Positions 1 through 8,208 of a stretch of 44,693 nt of DNA are shown piece after piece; the first letter of the stretch is position 1; the number at the start of each line of letters is the position of its first letter. This DNA comes from Cyclobacteriaceae bacterium. Lineage in GTDB: Bacteria > Bacteroidota > Bacteroidia > Cytophagales > Cyclobacteriaceae. Both the position numbers and the translations under genes were made by a program. The DNA lies in the NCBI GenBank assembly GCA_012033595.1, contig JAAUQL010000042.1, forward strand, positions 1 to 44,693, in the 5' to 3' direction. Below the pieces are notes generated by a model, which saw nothing but the letters and a program-made list of their open reading frames with translations, was not told the origin of the DNA and ran no database searches.

Positions 1-306
1 GGAGGTTCTATGATAGTATTTACACAGAAAGATACCTGAAAAGCCTGGCGACAATCCATCGGGGTATGATGATTTTTCGCCTATAAATCATGCAGAAAAC
101 TAAAGGGAGATTATCTGCTGGTACACGGCACCGGCGATGACAATGTCCACTTTCAGAACGCTATCGAACTACAAAATGCTCTAATTAAAGCAAATAAACA
201 GTTTGATTCGTTTTTCTATCCAAACAGAGACCATGGTATAAGTGGTGGCAATACCAGCTATCATTTATACACACTCATGTCAAAGTTTATTTTGGAAAAC
301 TTATAA
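1..306 (+). CDS. S9 family prolyl peptidase (DPP IV-like), C-terminal fragment with two frame changes
   Basis: This is the 3' end of a serine peptidase of family S9 (dipeptidyl-peptidase IV type); the 5' part lies outside the window. The catalytic Asp region reads VHGTGDDNVHFQN and the catalytic His lies in PNRDHGI, followed by a typical last helix and a TAA at 304-306. The catalytic Ser region is missing. The peptide reads across all three frames: frame 3 to about base 50, frame 2 to about base 99, then frame 1. Each switch is repaired by adding one base, the first near 48-52 (one G) and the second in the A run 96-99. This matches the error pattern elsewhere in the window, so the gene may be intact. 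It is a paralogue of the complete DPP IV gene at 30764-33016, with which it shares the GTGDDNVH motif. Confidence 0.8.
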
Positions 307-339
307 TTGAAGAATTTTTCCGGGCTTTGATTACTTTTG
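307..339 (+). promoter_or_regulatory. Possible Bacteroidota-type promoter
   Basis: TACTTTTG at 332-339 fits the Bacteroidota -7 consensus TAnnTTTG, with a TTG at 307-309 placed 22 nt upstream as a poor -33 element. It would drive the membrane protein gene starting at 495 with a long 5' leader. This rests on a short degenerate match only. Confidence 0.3.
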
Positions 340-494
340 TAAGTATTAGTGCATAAACAATGGAATTATTGTGGGCAAGTAAAAAAAATATGTCTTACCT
401 TGGCATTATTTTTAAAAGGAAAACAGGTTGCTTAATTAATTATACATCAGATCGTTAAAGATTATATCCTAGAATTTACTTAAAACATTATAAT

Positions 495-1235
495 ATGAAC
501 GCATACCTATACTTAGAAACGTGGAATAAATGGGGGAAACTGGTTTCCTATGGTTTGGCTGGAATAGCAGTGCTTATTTTGCTTTTTCATTTTTTGAGCC
601 TGTTGTCCAACAGGGATTACAAAAAAAGATACGACTTCATCAACAGGCATGAGATCAATAATCTCTGGTATGCTTCGGTGGTTTTGTTGTTTGCCATAGG
701 CATTTATATCAATACCCTACGCCCCGAGGGAGAACTTGTCTGGGTATTGGTGCAAATCTTTGTAACCATTATGATGGGTCTGATTGTAGGGGTGATCATT
801 TCTAACATACTTAAATTTTACTATCCTTTTTATGTTGAAAAAAGATTGAAGAAATTGCGTTTCACGCCTCGTGTGTCTCCTAAGACCGGCAAGGCTATGA
901 AGTTGCTCAGCGAAGACGAAGAAGACGTATATCTGGATGAAGGCATGCAGGCAGAAGAAAATGTATTTTCTGTAGATTACGATGTTTGGATTGATGAAGA
1001 AACCGGCTACACCAAAATCGAAAAGTATGCTGGCCACCTCATCGCGCTGCAATGTCCGGAATGTAATTATCAAACTTTGAAAGTGGTAAAAGAAGAAATA
1101 CTGGAGTCACCGACCGAAATGGAAGAAGGGGAATTGATGAAATTTTACAAATGCGACTATTGCGGATACAAAGAGCGCAAAGCATTTAGAATTGCCAAAC
1201 TCAAAAGCAAAGGAACAGAGACCACAGTGCAATAG
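495..1235 (+). CDS. Membrane protein with C-terminal zinc ribbon, function unknown
   Basis: The 246-residue protein has three predicted membrane segments (about residues 16-37, 56-72 and 82-106), a charged cytoplasmic linker rich in Glu and Asp (about 138-160), and a C-terminal domain with two Cys pairs, CPEC at 187-190 and CDYC at 220-223. The spacing of about 30 residues is typical of a treble-clef or ribbon zinc site. I do not recognise a named family. It stands alone: the S9 fragment lies upstream and a bidirectional terminator follows within 25 bp. A membrane-tethered zinc ribbon could be a protein-protein or nucleic-acid contact module, but nothing here identifies a partner. The ATG at 495 is the first in frame and lies just before the first membrane segment. 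Confidence 0.8.
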   Translation: MNAYLYLETWNKWGKLVSYGLAGIAVLILLFHFLSLLSNRDYKKRYDFINRHEINNLWYASVVLLFAIGIYINTLRPEGELVWVLVQIFVTIMMGLIVGVIISNILKFYYPFYVEKRLKKLRFTPRVSPKTGKAMKLLSEDEEDVYLDEGMQAEENVFSVDYDVWIDEETGYTKIEKYAGHLIALQCPECNYQTLKVVKEEILESPTEMEEGELMKFYKCDYCGYKERKAFRIAKLKSKGTETTVQ

Positions 1236-1256
1236 AAGCAAAAGACAAAAAAACAG

Positions 1257-1289
1257 AAAAGCCGGTATCATTACCGGCTTTTTGTTTTT
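1257..1289. terminator. Bidirectional intrinsic terminator
   Basis: GCCGGTA (1261-1267), loop TCAT, TACCGGC (1272-1278). It is flanked by an A run on the left and T5-G-T5 on the right, so it can end transcription from both sides. It sits between two convergent genes, the zinc-ribbon protein and yicC. Confidence 0.9.
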
Positions 1290-1306
1290 CGGGATATCCG
1301 TAAGTA

Positions 1307-2185
1307 TTACAGCAAATTCAATATCTGTTCTTTTACCTTTTCGAGCTCCTCTTTCATATTCACCACCAGCTTTTGCATTTCAGCATCGTTAGATTTGGAT
1401 CCGATGGTATTGATCTCCCGGCCTATTTCCTGCGTCATAAAGTTCATTTTCTTGCCCATGGAATCATTGCTCGACAATATTTCCATAAAATAATTCAGGT
1501 GGCTGGTAAGACGTACCTTTTCTTCACTGATGTCGAGCTTTTCGATATAATAAATCAGCTCTTGTTCCAACCTGTTTTCATCTATATCTTCCTTATGAAT
1601 AAATTCATTCAGGTTGCCTTGTAGCCTGTTGCGGATTCGCTCTATCCGTTTTGGATCCAGCTCAATAATTTTCACAAGGTTTTCTTTAATAGAGGTAATA
1701 TAGTGCTTCAAGTTTTCGGAAAGCACGGCACCTTCCTGAGCTCTGAAGGCATTGCAATTGTCAAGGGCATTTTTTAACACCGGCCAAATCAATTCCCATT
1801 CTCTTTCGCGGTTCGAATTGTCATCTATCGTTTCTATCACTTCCGGAAACTGTACGGCCATTCTAAATACATCTTCGCTGTTGGCATTTACACTATCCGA
1901 CAAGGCCTTCAGTTTGTCGTAGTATGCTTTGAATAGTTTTTCGTTGATGTTTATTTTGGCGGTATCGTCGATCTTGTTGGTATATTCCAGCATGAGGCTT
2001 ACTTTGCCACGTTCCAGTTGCTCGCTGATCAGATTGCGCACCACTATTTCTTTGTCTGCAAATGCTTTTGGAATCCGCAAGCCAACATCTAAAAATTTGG
2101 AATTGAGTGTTTTTATCTCAACACTAATGCAATACTGGTCATCTTCATAACGGGCCTGCCCGTATCCGGTCATAGATTTATTCAT
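1307..2185 (-). CDS. yicC: YicC/YloC family endoribonuclease
   Basis: The 292-residue protein matches the YicC family over its full length. It has the N-terminal signature MTGYGQA, the internal IKTLNSKFLDV segment, and a C-terminal domain with the conserved stretch MNFMTQEIGREINTIGSK near residues 240-257. Members of this family (E. coli YicC, B. subtilis YloC) have been described as RNases. The length is normal. It lies 10 bp downstream of pdxJ on the same strand, so the two are probably co-transcribed. The start ATG gives MNKSMTGYG; the second Met, four residues in, is a possible alternative. Confidence 0.9.
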   Translation of the reverse strand: MNKSMTGYGQARYEDDQYCISVEIKTLNSKFLDVGLRIPKAFADKEIVVRNLISEQLERGKVSLMLEYTNKIDDTAKININEKLFKAYYDKLKALSDSVNANSEDVFRMAVQFPEVIETIDDNSNREREWELIWPVLKNALDNCNAFRAQEGAVLSENLKHYITSIKENLVKIIELDPKRIERIRNRLQGNLNEFIHKEDIDENRLEQELIYYIEKLDISEEKVRLTSHLNYFMEILSSNDSMGKKMNFMTQEIGREINTIGSKSNDAEMQKLVVNMKEELEKVKEQILNLL

Positions 2186-2195
2186 AAAAAGTTCA

Positions 2196-2912
2196 TTACA
2201 AGATTAGTTTTCTTTTATACATCTGAATGGTGTTTTGCATGCCAAAATACAATGCATCGCTCACCAGCGCATGTCCGATGGATACCTCGTCTAGAAATGG
2301 TATGCATGTCTTTAAGTAGTGCAGGTTGTCCAGGTTGAGATCGTGCCCGGCATTGATGCCAATGCCCAGTTGTTTTGCCCTGTTGGCAGCAGCTACAAAG
2401 TCGCGGATGGCTGCCTCTCTGTCCCGGGCATATCGGGCTGCATAAGGTTCGGTATAGAGCTCGATCCGGTCGGTACCGATTGCTTTAGCGCCGTCAATCA
2501 CTTCGGGTATGGGCTCCACAAAAATAGATGTGCGAATGCCTAATCGCTTAAGTTCTGCGACTATATCTGTCAACATCGCCTGGTGCTTTTGGGTATCCCA
2601 GCCGGCATTGGAGGTAATGGCTTCCGGCGGATCCGGAACAAGGGTAGCTTGTTGAGGCTTCACTTTGGTCACCAATTCCATGTACCTCTGGTCGGGATAG
2701 CCTTCAATGTTAAACTCAGTAGTCACCACTTCTTTCAGGTCGAGTACATCGGCATAGGTAATGTGTCTTTCGTCGGGTCTTGGGTGTACAGTAATACCCT
2801 GGGCACCATAGCTTTCGCAATCTTTAGCCATCTGTACCACATTGGGCGTATTGCCCCCGCGGGCATTACGCAAGGTGGCAATCTTGTTTATATTTACACT
2901 TAACTTAGTCAT
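2196..2912 (-). CDS. pdxJ: Pyridoxine 5'-phosphate synthase
   Basis: PdxJ condenses 1-deoxy-D-xylulose 5-phosphate with 3-amino-2-oxopropyl phosphate to make pyridoxine 5'-phosphate in the DXP-dependent vitamin B6 route. The 238-residue length is normal. Family landmarks seen are the N-terminal LSVNINKIATLRNARGG, the HPRPDERHI segment (about residues 42-50), GIRTSIFVEP, and the C-terminal GINAGHDLN with SIGHALVSDAL. The last of these binds phosphate in a TIM barrel. It is the first gene of a probable pdxJ-yicC pair and is divergent from the YqeY gene, with 49 bp between them that must hold both promoters. Confidence 0.96.
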   Translation of the reverse strand: MTKLSVNINKIATLRNARGGNTPNVVQMAKDCESYGAQGITVHPRPDERHITYADVLDLKEVVTTEFNIEGYPDQRYMELVTKVKPQQATLVPDPPEAITSNAGWDTQKHQAMLTDIVAELKRLGIRTSIFVEPIPEVIDGAKAIGTDRIELYTEPYAARYARDREAAIRDFVAAANRAKQLGIGINAGHDLNLDNLHYLKTCIPFLDEVSIGHALVSDALYFGMQNTIQMYKRKLIL

Positions 2913-2961
2913 TCCTTTCGGGGAAATTAGATAACTTTACGGCAAGATAAGGATATTAATC

Positions 2962-3411
2962 ATGAGTTTAAAAGAACAAATAGAGGCCGATATAAAAAAG
3001 GCAATGCTCGAAAAGAACAAAGATGACTTGCGAGCACTCAGGGCAATAAAGTCCATGATCTTATTGGCGCAGACAGAAAAAGGCGCAAGTGAAGGTCTCA
3101 ACAGTGAAGGGGAGATCAAAATATTGCAAAAAGCTGCCAAGCAGCGCACCGATAGTATCGCCATATATCAGCAACAAAAAAGAGACGACCTGGCCGCAAT
3201 AGAACAGGCCGAACTAGAGGTGATCAAACGTTATTTGCCGGAACAAATGTCGGAAGAGGAATTGGAGAAAATAATTGGTCAGATAATAGAAAAGACCGGT
3301 GCCAAGGGACCTCAGGACATGGGCAAAGTCATGGGTGCCGCATCCAAAGATCTGGCAGGAAAAGCCGACGGCAAAACTATTTCTATCATTGTGAAAAAAC
3401 TTCTCTCCTAA
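2962..3411 (+). CDS. GatB/YqeY domain-containing protein
   Basis: The 149-residue protein is a stand-alone YqeY-like protein. It is helical, with MSLKEQIEADIKKAMLEKNK at the start, the VIKRYLPEQMSEEEL motif in the middle, and the C-terminal helical bundle GAKGPQDMGKVMGAA that resembles the tRNA-binding tail of GatB. Free-standing members are thought to relate to tRNA-dependent amidotransferase function, but their exact role is not established. It starts a tight plus-strand run, with cvpA beginning 4 bp after its stop. Confidence 0.9.
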   Translation: MSLKEQIEADIKKAMLEKNKDDLRALRAIKSMILLAQTEKGASEGLNSEGEIKILQKAAKQRTDSIAIYQQQKRDDLAAIEQAELEVIKRYLPEQMSEEELEKIIGQIIEKTGAKGPQDMGKVMGAASKDLAGKADGKTISIIVKKLLS

Positions 3412-3415
3412 GCCA

Positions 3416-3946
3416 TTGAGTGCTGCTGATATCATCATTGTCATCTTGTTGCTCTACGGGGCATACAGTGGGTTCAAAACGGGGCTCATCCTGGAGATCA
3501 TCTCTATTCTGGCTTTTGTATTGGCCATTTTTGGAGGCTTCAAATTGCTGCATTTGGGTATGGAATACGTATCGAAAGCCTACGACTTTGGTAGTTTTTT
3601 GCCCTTTGTGGCTTTTTTGGTCATTTTCGTGCTCATTCTCATACTGGTCAATCTATTGGGTAAGTTGCTCAAGAAGGTGATCGATTGGACACCGCTTGGA
3701 GTTTTAGACAACTTTTCCGGCGCCTTGATCGGTATGGCCAAGTGGGCACTGGCCATTAGCATTTTGCTTTGGGTTATGTCTGGTTTGCATATCAGATTGC
3801 CCGATTATGTGGTCAGCAATTCCAGGATTTTGCCTTATATCACTGATTTTGCATCGCAGGTAGGGTCTTTTATCTCCTCCATTTTCCCGTCGTTTGATAG
3901 TTTTGTCGATACGCTGGAGGAACTTTTCGATAGCTTCAAACCTTGA
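3416..3946 (+). CDS. CvpA family membrane protein
   Basis: The 176-residue protein has four hydrophobic segments and the CvpA family layout: an N-terminal helix with the motif YGAYSGFKTGLILEI, then helices separated by short loops and a central KVIDWTPLGVLDNFSGALIG segment. CvpA relatives are linked to colicin V production or envelope integrity; the biochemical role is unclear. The start is TTG at 3416, 4 bp after the YqeY stop. The stop codon overlaps the start of the next gene (TTGA at 3943-3946), which points to translational coupling. Confidence 0.88.
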   Translation: MSAADIIIVILLLYGAYSGFKTGLILEIISILAFVLAIFGGFKLLHLGMEYVSKAYDFGSFLPFVAFLVIFVLILILVNLLGKLLKKVIDWTPLGVLDNFSGALIGMAKWALAISILLWVMSGLHIRLPDYVVSNSRILPYITDFASQVGSFISSIFPSFDSFVDTLEELFDSFKP

Positions 3947-4512
3947 TCTTGCTTATCGACAACTTTGACTCTTTCACCTACAATCTGGTCGATTATTTTA
4001 CGCAACTCGGCTTGAAGGTGATTGTAAAAAGAAACAATATTGCCATATCGGAACTACTGCATGAAAGGTACCAGGGCATTGTGCTGTCGCCCGGACCCGG
4101 CAAACCAGAAGATGCCGGCAACCTGATGGAGGTAGTGCACCACTATCACACACAACTGCCCATATTGGGGATATGTCTTGGCCACCAGGCCATCGGCCAA
4201 TATTTTGGGGCTAAACTGAGTAAAGCCCGGCTGCCCATGCATGGCAAAATTTCTACTGTCACACACCAAAACGATCAGTTGTTTCAAGACCTGCCACGGT
4301 CATTTGACGTGGTCAGGTACCATTCTTTGCTTTGCGAAACCCTGGGCAATAGTCTGGAAACAATAGCAGAAACAAATACGGGAGAAGTGATGGCGTTGAA
4401 GCATAAACAGTGGCCCATATACGGATTGCAATTTCATCCGGAGGCCGTGCTTACACAGTTTGGACTCGAAATCTTACGAAATTGGAAAAATATTAATTCT
4501 ATTTGCAATTGA
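3943..4512 (+). CDS. pabA: Aminodeoxychorismate/anthranilate synthase component II (glutamine amidotransferase)
   Basis: This class I glutamine amidotransferase subunit supplies ammonia for 4-amino-4-deoxychorismate (folate) or anthranilate (tryptophan) synthesis. The 189 residues show the expected order: LLIDNFDSFTYNLV at the N-terminus, the oxyanion motif LSPGPGKPEDAG, the nucleophile Cys in GICLGHQAIG, and His-Glu in LQFHPEAVLT. The start is TTG, overlapping the cvpA stop by 4 bp. No component I gene (pabB or trpE) is in the window, so folate and tryptophan roles cannot be told apart here; such subunits can serve both enzymes. Confidence 0.92.
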   Translation: MILLIDNFDSFTYNLVDYFTQLGLKVIVKRNNIAISELLHERYQGIVLSPGPGKPEDAGNLMEVVHHYHTQLPILGICLGHQAIGQYFGAKLSKARLPMHGKISTVTHQNDQLFQDLPRSFDVVRYHSLLCETLGNSLETIAETNTGEVMALKHKQWPIYGLQFHPEAVLTQFGLEILRNWKNINSICN

Positions 4513-4567
4513 ATTATTTATAATTTAAAACTATTTTTCAATCGAAACCTTTGAATTTATCGAAAAT

Positions 4568-5338
4568 ATGCCGTTTGAAATTAAGGAAGTGGGGAAATAT
4601 AAGTACATCGAAGAAGGTTCCGGGCCAAACCTCGTCTTACTTCATGGACTTTTTGGAGCATTGAGCAATTGGGATTTGGTGATCAGCGAATTCAAAGACA
4701 AATTCAAAATTATTATTCCGATGCTGCCAATTTACGATTTGCCTTTCAGAAAGGTAGGTCTTGATGCGCTGGTAGATCACCTTGAAGGATTTATTGACCT
4801 CAAAAAAATTGACGATATCAATCTGATGGGCAACTCCCTGGGCGGTCATGTGGCATTGATCTATACCCTCAAACGCCAGGAAACTGTAAAAAAATTGATC
4901 CTTACGGGAAGTTCAGGCCTTTTCGAAAATGCAATGGGAGGGTCATTTCCCAAGCGTGGCAGCTATCAATATGTAAAAGAACGGGCAGAATATACGTTTT
5001 ACGACCCCAAAAGTATTTCTGAAGCATATATCCAGGAAATATTTGAGACAACAAAGAGCATCCCAAAGTGTTTGAATATAGTGGCCATTGCCAAATCGGC
5101 TCAAAGACACAACATGGCAAATGAAATTCCGAACATAAAAATCCCCACCTTATTGATCTGGGGGCTCAATGATACCATTACCCCACCCATGGTAGCCCAC
5201 GATTTCAATCGGCTAATCCCTAATTCAACCCTCAAATTCATCGACAAATGTTGCCATGCACCCATGATGGAACAACCCGAGAAGTTCAATACCATTTTAA
5301 GCAAATTCTTGTTGGAGGATAAATTGATGGAAAGATGA
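4568..5338 (+). CDS. Alpha/beta hydrolase
   Basis: The 256-residue alpha/beta-hydrolase carries an oxyanion segment LLHGLFGALSNW (about residues 24-35), the nucleophile elbow GNSLGGHVA (Ser near residue 92), an acid Asp in LNDTITPP, and the catalytic His in KCCHAPMMEQP. There is no signal peptide, so it is probably cytoplasmic. The substrate cannot be told from the sequence. Its stop overlaps the start of the next gene by ATGA (5335-5338), so hydrolase and CBS protein are probably coupled. Confidence 0.9.
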   Translation: MPFEIKEVGKYKYIEEGSGPNLVLLHGLFGALSNWDLVISEFKDKFKIIIPMLPIYDLPFRKVGLDALVDHLEGFIDLKKIDDINLMGNSLGGHVALIYTLKRQETVKKLILTGSSGLFENAMGGSFPKRGSYQYVKERAEYTFYDPKSISEAYIQEIFETTKSIPKCLNIVAIAKSAQRHNMANEIPNIKIPTLLIWGLNDTITPPMVAHDFNRLIPNSTLKFIDKCCHAPMMEQPEKFNTILSKFLLEDKLMER

Positions 5339-6000
5339 TAGCTGAAGAACTCATAAACCTGATGATTCCGGCCCTGAAGCCAGGCGACAAAGCTGAGAAA
5401 GCCATAGTCTGGATGGAAGAGTTAAAAACCAACCAATTGCCGGTAATCGAACATAAATTTTTCAAGGGGCTGATTTCGGAAGATATCATTTTGGAAGGCA
5501 ATGATCTGGATCGCGAAATTGGCAATTTCAAACTGATAGCCGAACATTGCTTTGTCAACGAAGACCAGCATCTTTTCGATGTGATCAGAGTAGCCCAGGA
5601 GTGTGCCTCTGAGCTTGTGGCCATACTCAACAGCAAAGGAGAATTTTTGGGCGTTTCGAGACACGAAGATACCATGAAGGCCTTTGCCAATACACTCACC
5701 GTACAAGGAGCCGGGGGGATTATAGTATTGGAGATGCGCTATATGGACTATTCAATGGCCGAGCTTAGCCGCCTGATAGAGTCGGACGATGCCAAAATAT
5801 TAGGCTCATTTCTTGGAGCCGACCATCAAAATGCCAATATGGTCTTTCTGACACTCAAACTCAACAAACAGGATTTAACAAGCGTGATTGCCACCTTAGA
5901 AAGATTTGGTTATAAAATAGTAGCCAAATTCCATGAAAAAAATAATTTTGATCGAGAGCGTGAACGGCTCGATAACCTGCTTAATTACCTCAAGATTTGA
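5335..6000 (+). CDS. CBS domain-containing protein with ACT-like C-terminal region
   Basis: The 221-residue cytoplasmic protein has two CBS motifs in the first ~125 residues (AIVWMEELKTNQLPVIE and LFDVIRVAQECASELVAIL). A C-terminal region of beta-alpha-beta character follows (about 145-205, KILGSFLGADHQNANMVFLT), resembling an ACT-like ligand fold. CBS pairs usually sense adenine nucleotides. Its position directly upstream of nadK, a gene order common in Bacteroidota, would suit a nucleotide-sensing role, but that is inference. Confidence 0.82.
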   Translation: MIAEELINLMIPALKPGDKAEKAIVWMEELKTNQLPVIEHKFFKGLISEDIILEGNDLDREIGNFKLIAEHCFVNEDQHLFDVIRVAQECASELVAILNSKGEFLGVSRHEDTMKAFANTLTVQGAGGIIVLEMRYMDYSMAELSRLIESDDAKILGSFLGADHQNANMVFLTLKLNKQDLTSVIATLERFGYKIVAKFHEKNNFDRERERLDNLLNYLKI

Positions 6001-6048
6001 TTCCCTAAAGAATCAAATGCTTACATTACCATTATTTCCACACGATAG

Positions 6049-6923
6049 ATGAAAGTAGCAATCCATGGGAAGGTTTTTCCGGAAAATACAATACCCGTTA
6101 TAGAGCATATTACCACCCTGCTATGCTCAAAAACTGTAGGTATTTCCTTTCCAATGCGTTTCACGATCAGGTACTGGCCAACGGGGTTCAGCTGGCGAAT
6201 AGCGGCACATATCAACCGGGCACCAGCTTTGACGATTTCGATTTTGTGATCAGCATTGGCGGCGATGGCACCTTATTGGAAACCATCACGCATGTGGGCA
6301 GGTCAGAGACCCCTATCCTTGGTGTGAATACCGGCAGGCTCGGATTTTTGGCTACTACCAACAAAGAAATGGTCTCCGAAGCTTTTGACCAAATCGAAAA
6401 GAATAACTTTGAACTAGATGCGCGTATGCTGCTGAAGGTAGAAGCAGAAGAAACCATCTTCGACGGGCTTAATTTTGGATTGAATGAAGTATCGGTGATC
6501 AAACAAGATACCTCTTCGATGATTACCGTGCATACCTATATCGATGATGAATTCCTCAATTCGTATTGGGCAGATGGGCTCATCATTGCCACACCCACCG
6601 GCTCCACCGGTTATTCGCTAAGCTGTGGCGGCCCGGTGGTCATGCCGCAGTCAAACAACCTGATCCTGACACCTGTGAGTCCGCATAACCTGAATGTGAG
6701 GCCTCTGGTGGTTTCAGACAATTGTACCATTACCTTGCAGGTAGAAAGCCGGAGCAACTTTTTTATGGCTTCCATAGATTCCCGGTCGGTGATCATCAAA
6801 TCCGGGCTCAAGCTCAAAATCAAAAGGCAGGATTTTAAGGCCAGACTCATCAAATTTGATGGATATAGCTTTGTCAATACGCTGAGAAAAAAGCTTAATT
6901 GGGGTCTTGATGCCAGAAATTGA
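6049..6923 (+). CDS. nadK: NAD kinase (reading frame interrupted by one missing base)
   Basis: NAD kinase phosphorylates NAD to NADP and is normally essential. The N-terminus MKVAIHGKVFPENTIPVIEH is read from 6049 in one frame. The rest, from about 6130, is in another frame and includes the diphosphate-binding motif SIGGDGTLLET, the NEVSVIK segment and PTGSTGYSLSCGGP. Adding one A to the run at 6129-6133 joins both parts into about 291 residues, the usual length, with the join falling without gaps in the expected N-terminal helix-strand region. I therefore treat it as an intact gene with a sequence error. A caller that ignores this would start falsely at the internal ATG at 6123. It follows the CBS protein by 48 bp and precedes the PorG-like array. 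Confidence 0.9.
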
Positions 6924-6933
6924 CTGTTTCTGG
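6913..6933 (+). terminator. Hairpin over the nadK stop codon, possible weak terminator
   Basis: CCAGAAA (6913-6919) pairs with TTTCTGG (6927-6933) around a 7-nt loop that contains the nadK TGA. No strong T run follows, only TCAATTGTTT, so it may attenuate rather than terminate, or protect the 3' end of the mRNA. Confidence 0.35.
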
Positions 6934-7160
6934 TCAATTGTTTAAAAAGGTAAATGCAAAAAAGGCAAACCGCTTGCGGTGGCGCGGAATGACAGCAATT
7001 AGCCAGGAAAGAGATAAAATACCTGCATATGTTTATAAAAATGAAATTACCTTTATTGCAATAAAAATGTGATTTGTAATTTGAGATTCGTTATTTCATT
7101 TTATGATTTGTGACTGGGCCATATTGCCTTGACAACCACGAAAATATTGATGACACTGCA

Positions 7161-8204
7161 ATGACCTCGTCTGCTAAATATATCCTTATGTTTTTGCTTT
7201 GTGTGCCAATGCTGGTGAACGCCCAGAACGAAACTCCCAAACCAAAATCAGGGTATGTAGATAAAATGTCGCATTTCAGGGTCAAAAAAAAGGACTTCAA
7301 AAAATACAGGTATCTGTCTTTTGGTGGCGGCTTGCATTTTCTCACCTATTTTGGCGACCTGGCTCCGGCCGATAAATTTTTGAGCACGGATGTAAGCCAG
7401 ATCAAGCCGGGCATCAGTGCCTTTGCCGAATACAGATATGCGCCCAGAGCCAGCCTGAAAGCGGAATTGCTCTATGGCCGCTTAACCGGCGATGACAATA
7501 CCTCCGCTGACCCGTCGCAGTCTGCTTCTCAAAGCCGGTATGTGAGGAACTTGAGCTTTAGAAACGACATCATCGACCTATCCATTACTTCTCATATCTA
7601 TTTGTTCAAAAACTACCTCGACTATGGGCAGCGCAGTCTATTTAATGCCTACCTCATTGCCGGGCTAAGCGTATTTTATCACAATCCAAAAGGCAAGGTG
7701 CCTGATTTCAAATACACCGGAGAGCGATATCCGAATTCTGGAGAGTGGGTGGCTTTGCAGCCCCTCGGCACCGAAGGCCAGCATAGCAGCCACTACGACC
7801 TCAGTCCTTATAGCAGGGTGCAGCTATCGGTGCCTGTTGGAGGAGGATTGAAATTCAGGCTTTCTGATCAACTGGACTTTGCTTTTGAAATAAATTACAG
7901 GATATTACTGACCGATTATATCGATGATGTGAGTGGAAAATATGTTGATTTGGGAGCACTTGAAAGTGACATGGCAAAATCTATGTCTGACAGATCGCGT
8001 GAAGAATATGCCGCGATATCGGGAGAAAAAAGAAGTCTTGACAATGTAGAAACTGTCAAGTACATCTCGAAATACGACGGAAACCAATATATCGTATATC
8101 GAGGTTATGGCCAGGAGGGTGATGGTGCCAGAAGGGGTGGAGCAGGCAAAGACACTTTTTTGGTATCGAGTTTTAAAATTTCATATGTTCTAAATAAACC
8201 TTAG
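7161..8204 (+). CDS. PorG-like outer-membrane beta-barrel protein (DUF6089 family), copy 1
   Basis: The start chosen is the ATG at 7161, which gives a good signal peptide ending in VNAQ; an earlier in-frame start at 7110 would bury it. The mature part is a predicted outer-membrane beta-barrel with alternating hydrophobic strands, the N-terminal GGGLHFLTYFGDL motif, a middle LPVGGGLKFRL-type strand and the conserved YIDDVSGKYVDLG plus MSDRS motifs. PorG of Porphyromonas gingivalis belongs to this general family and contacts the T9SS ring. About 347 residues, longer than the minimal family because of C-terminal insertions. It is clearly paralogous to copy 2, which starts 4 bp after its stop, and more distantly to copy 3. 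Confidence 0.8.
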   Translation: MTSSAKYILMFLLCVPMLVNAQNETPKPKSGYVDKMSHFRVKKKDFKKYRYLSFGGGLHFLTYFGDLAPADKFLSTDVSQIKPGISAFAEYRYAPRASLKAELLYGRLTGDDNTSADPSQSASQSRYVRNLSFRNDIIDLSITSHIYLFKNYLDYGQRSLFNAYLIAGLSVFYHNPKGKVPDFKYTGERYPNSGEWVALQPLGTEGQHSSHYDLSPYSRVQLSVPVGGGLKFRLSDQLDFAFEINYRILLTDYIDDVSGKYVDLGALESDMAKSMSDRSREEYAAISGEKRSLDNVETVKYISKYDGNQYIVYRGYGQEGDGARRGGAGKDTFLVSSFKISYVLNKP

Positions 8205-8208
8205 GCTG

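Noticed and set aside
6049-6923. nadK, bamA, mfd, nrdA and others as true pseudogenes or programmed frameshifts
   Set aside because: The genes are largely essential, each break needs the same one-base repair in a homopolymer, and no conserved slippery site with stimulatory structure is shared.
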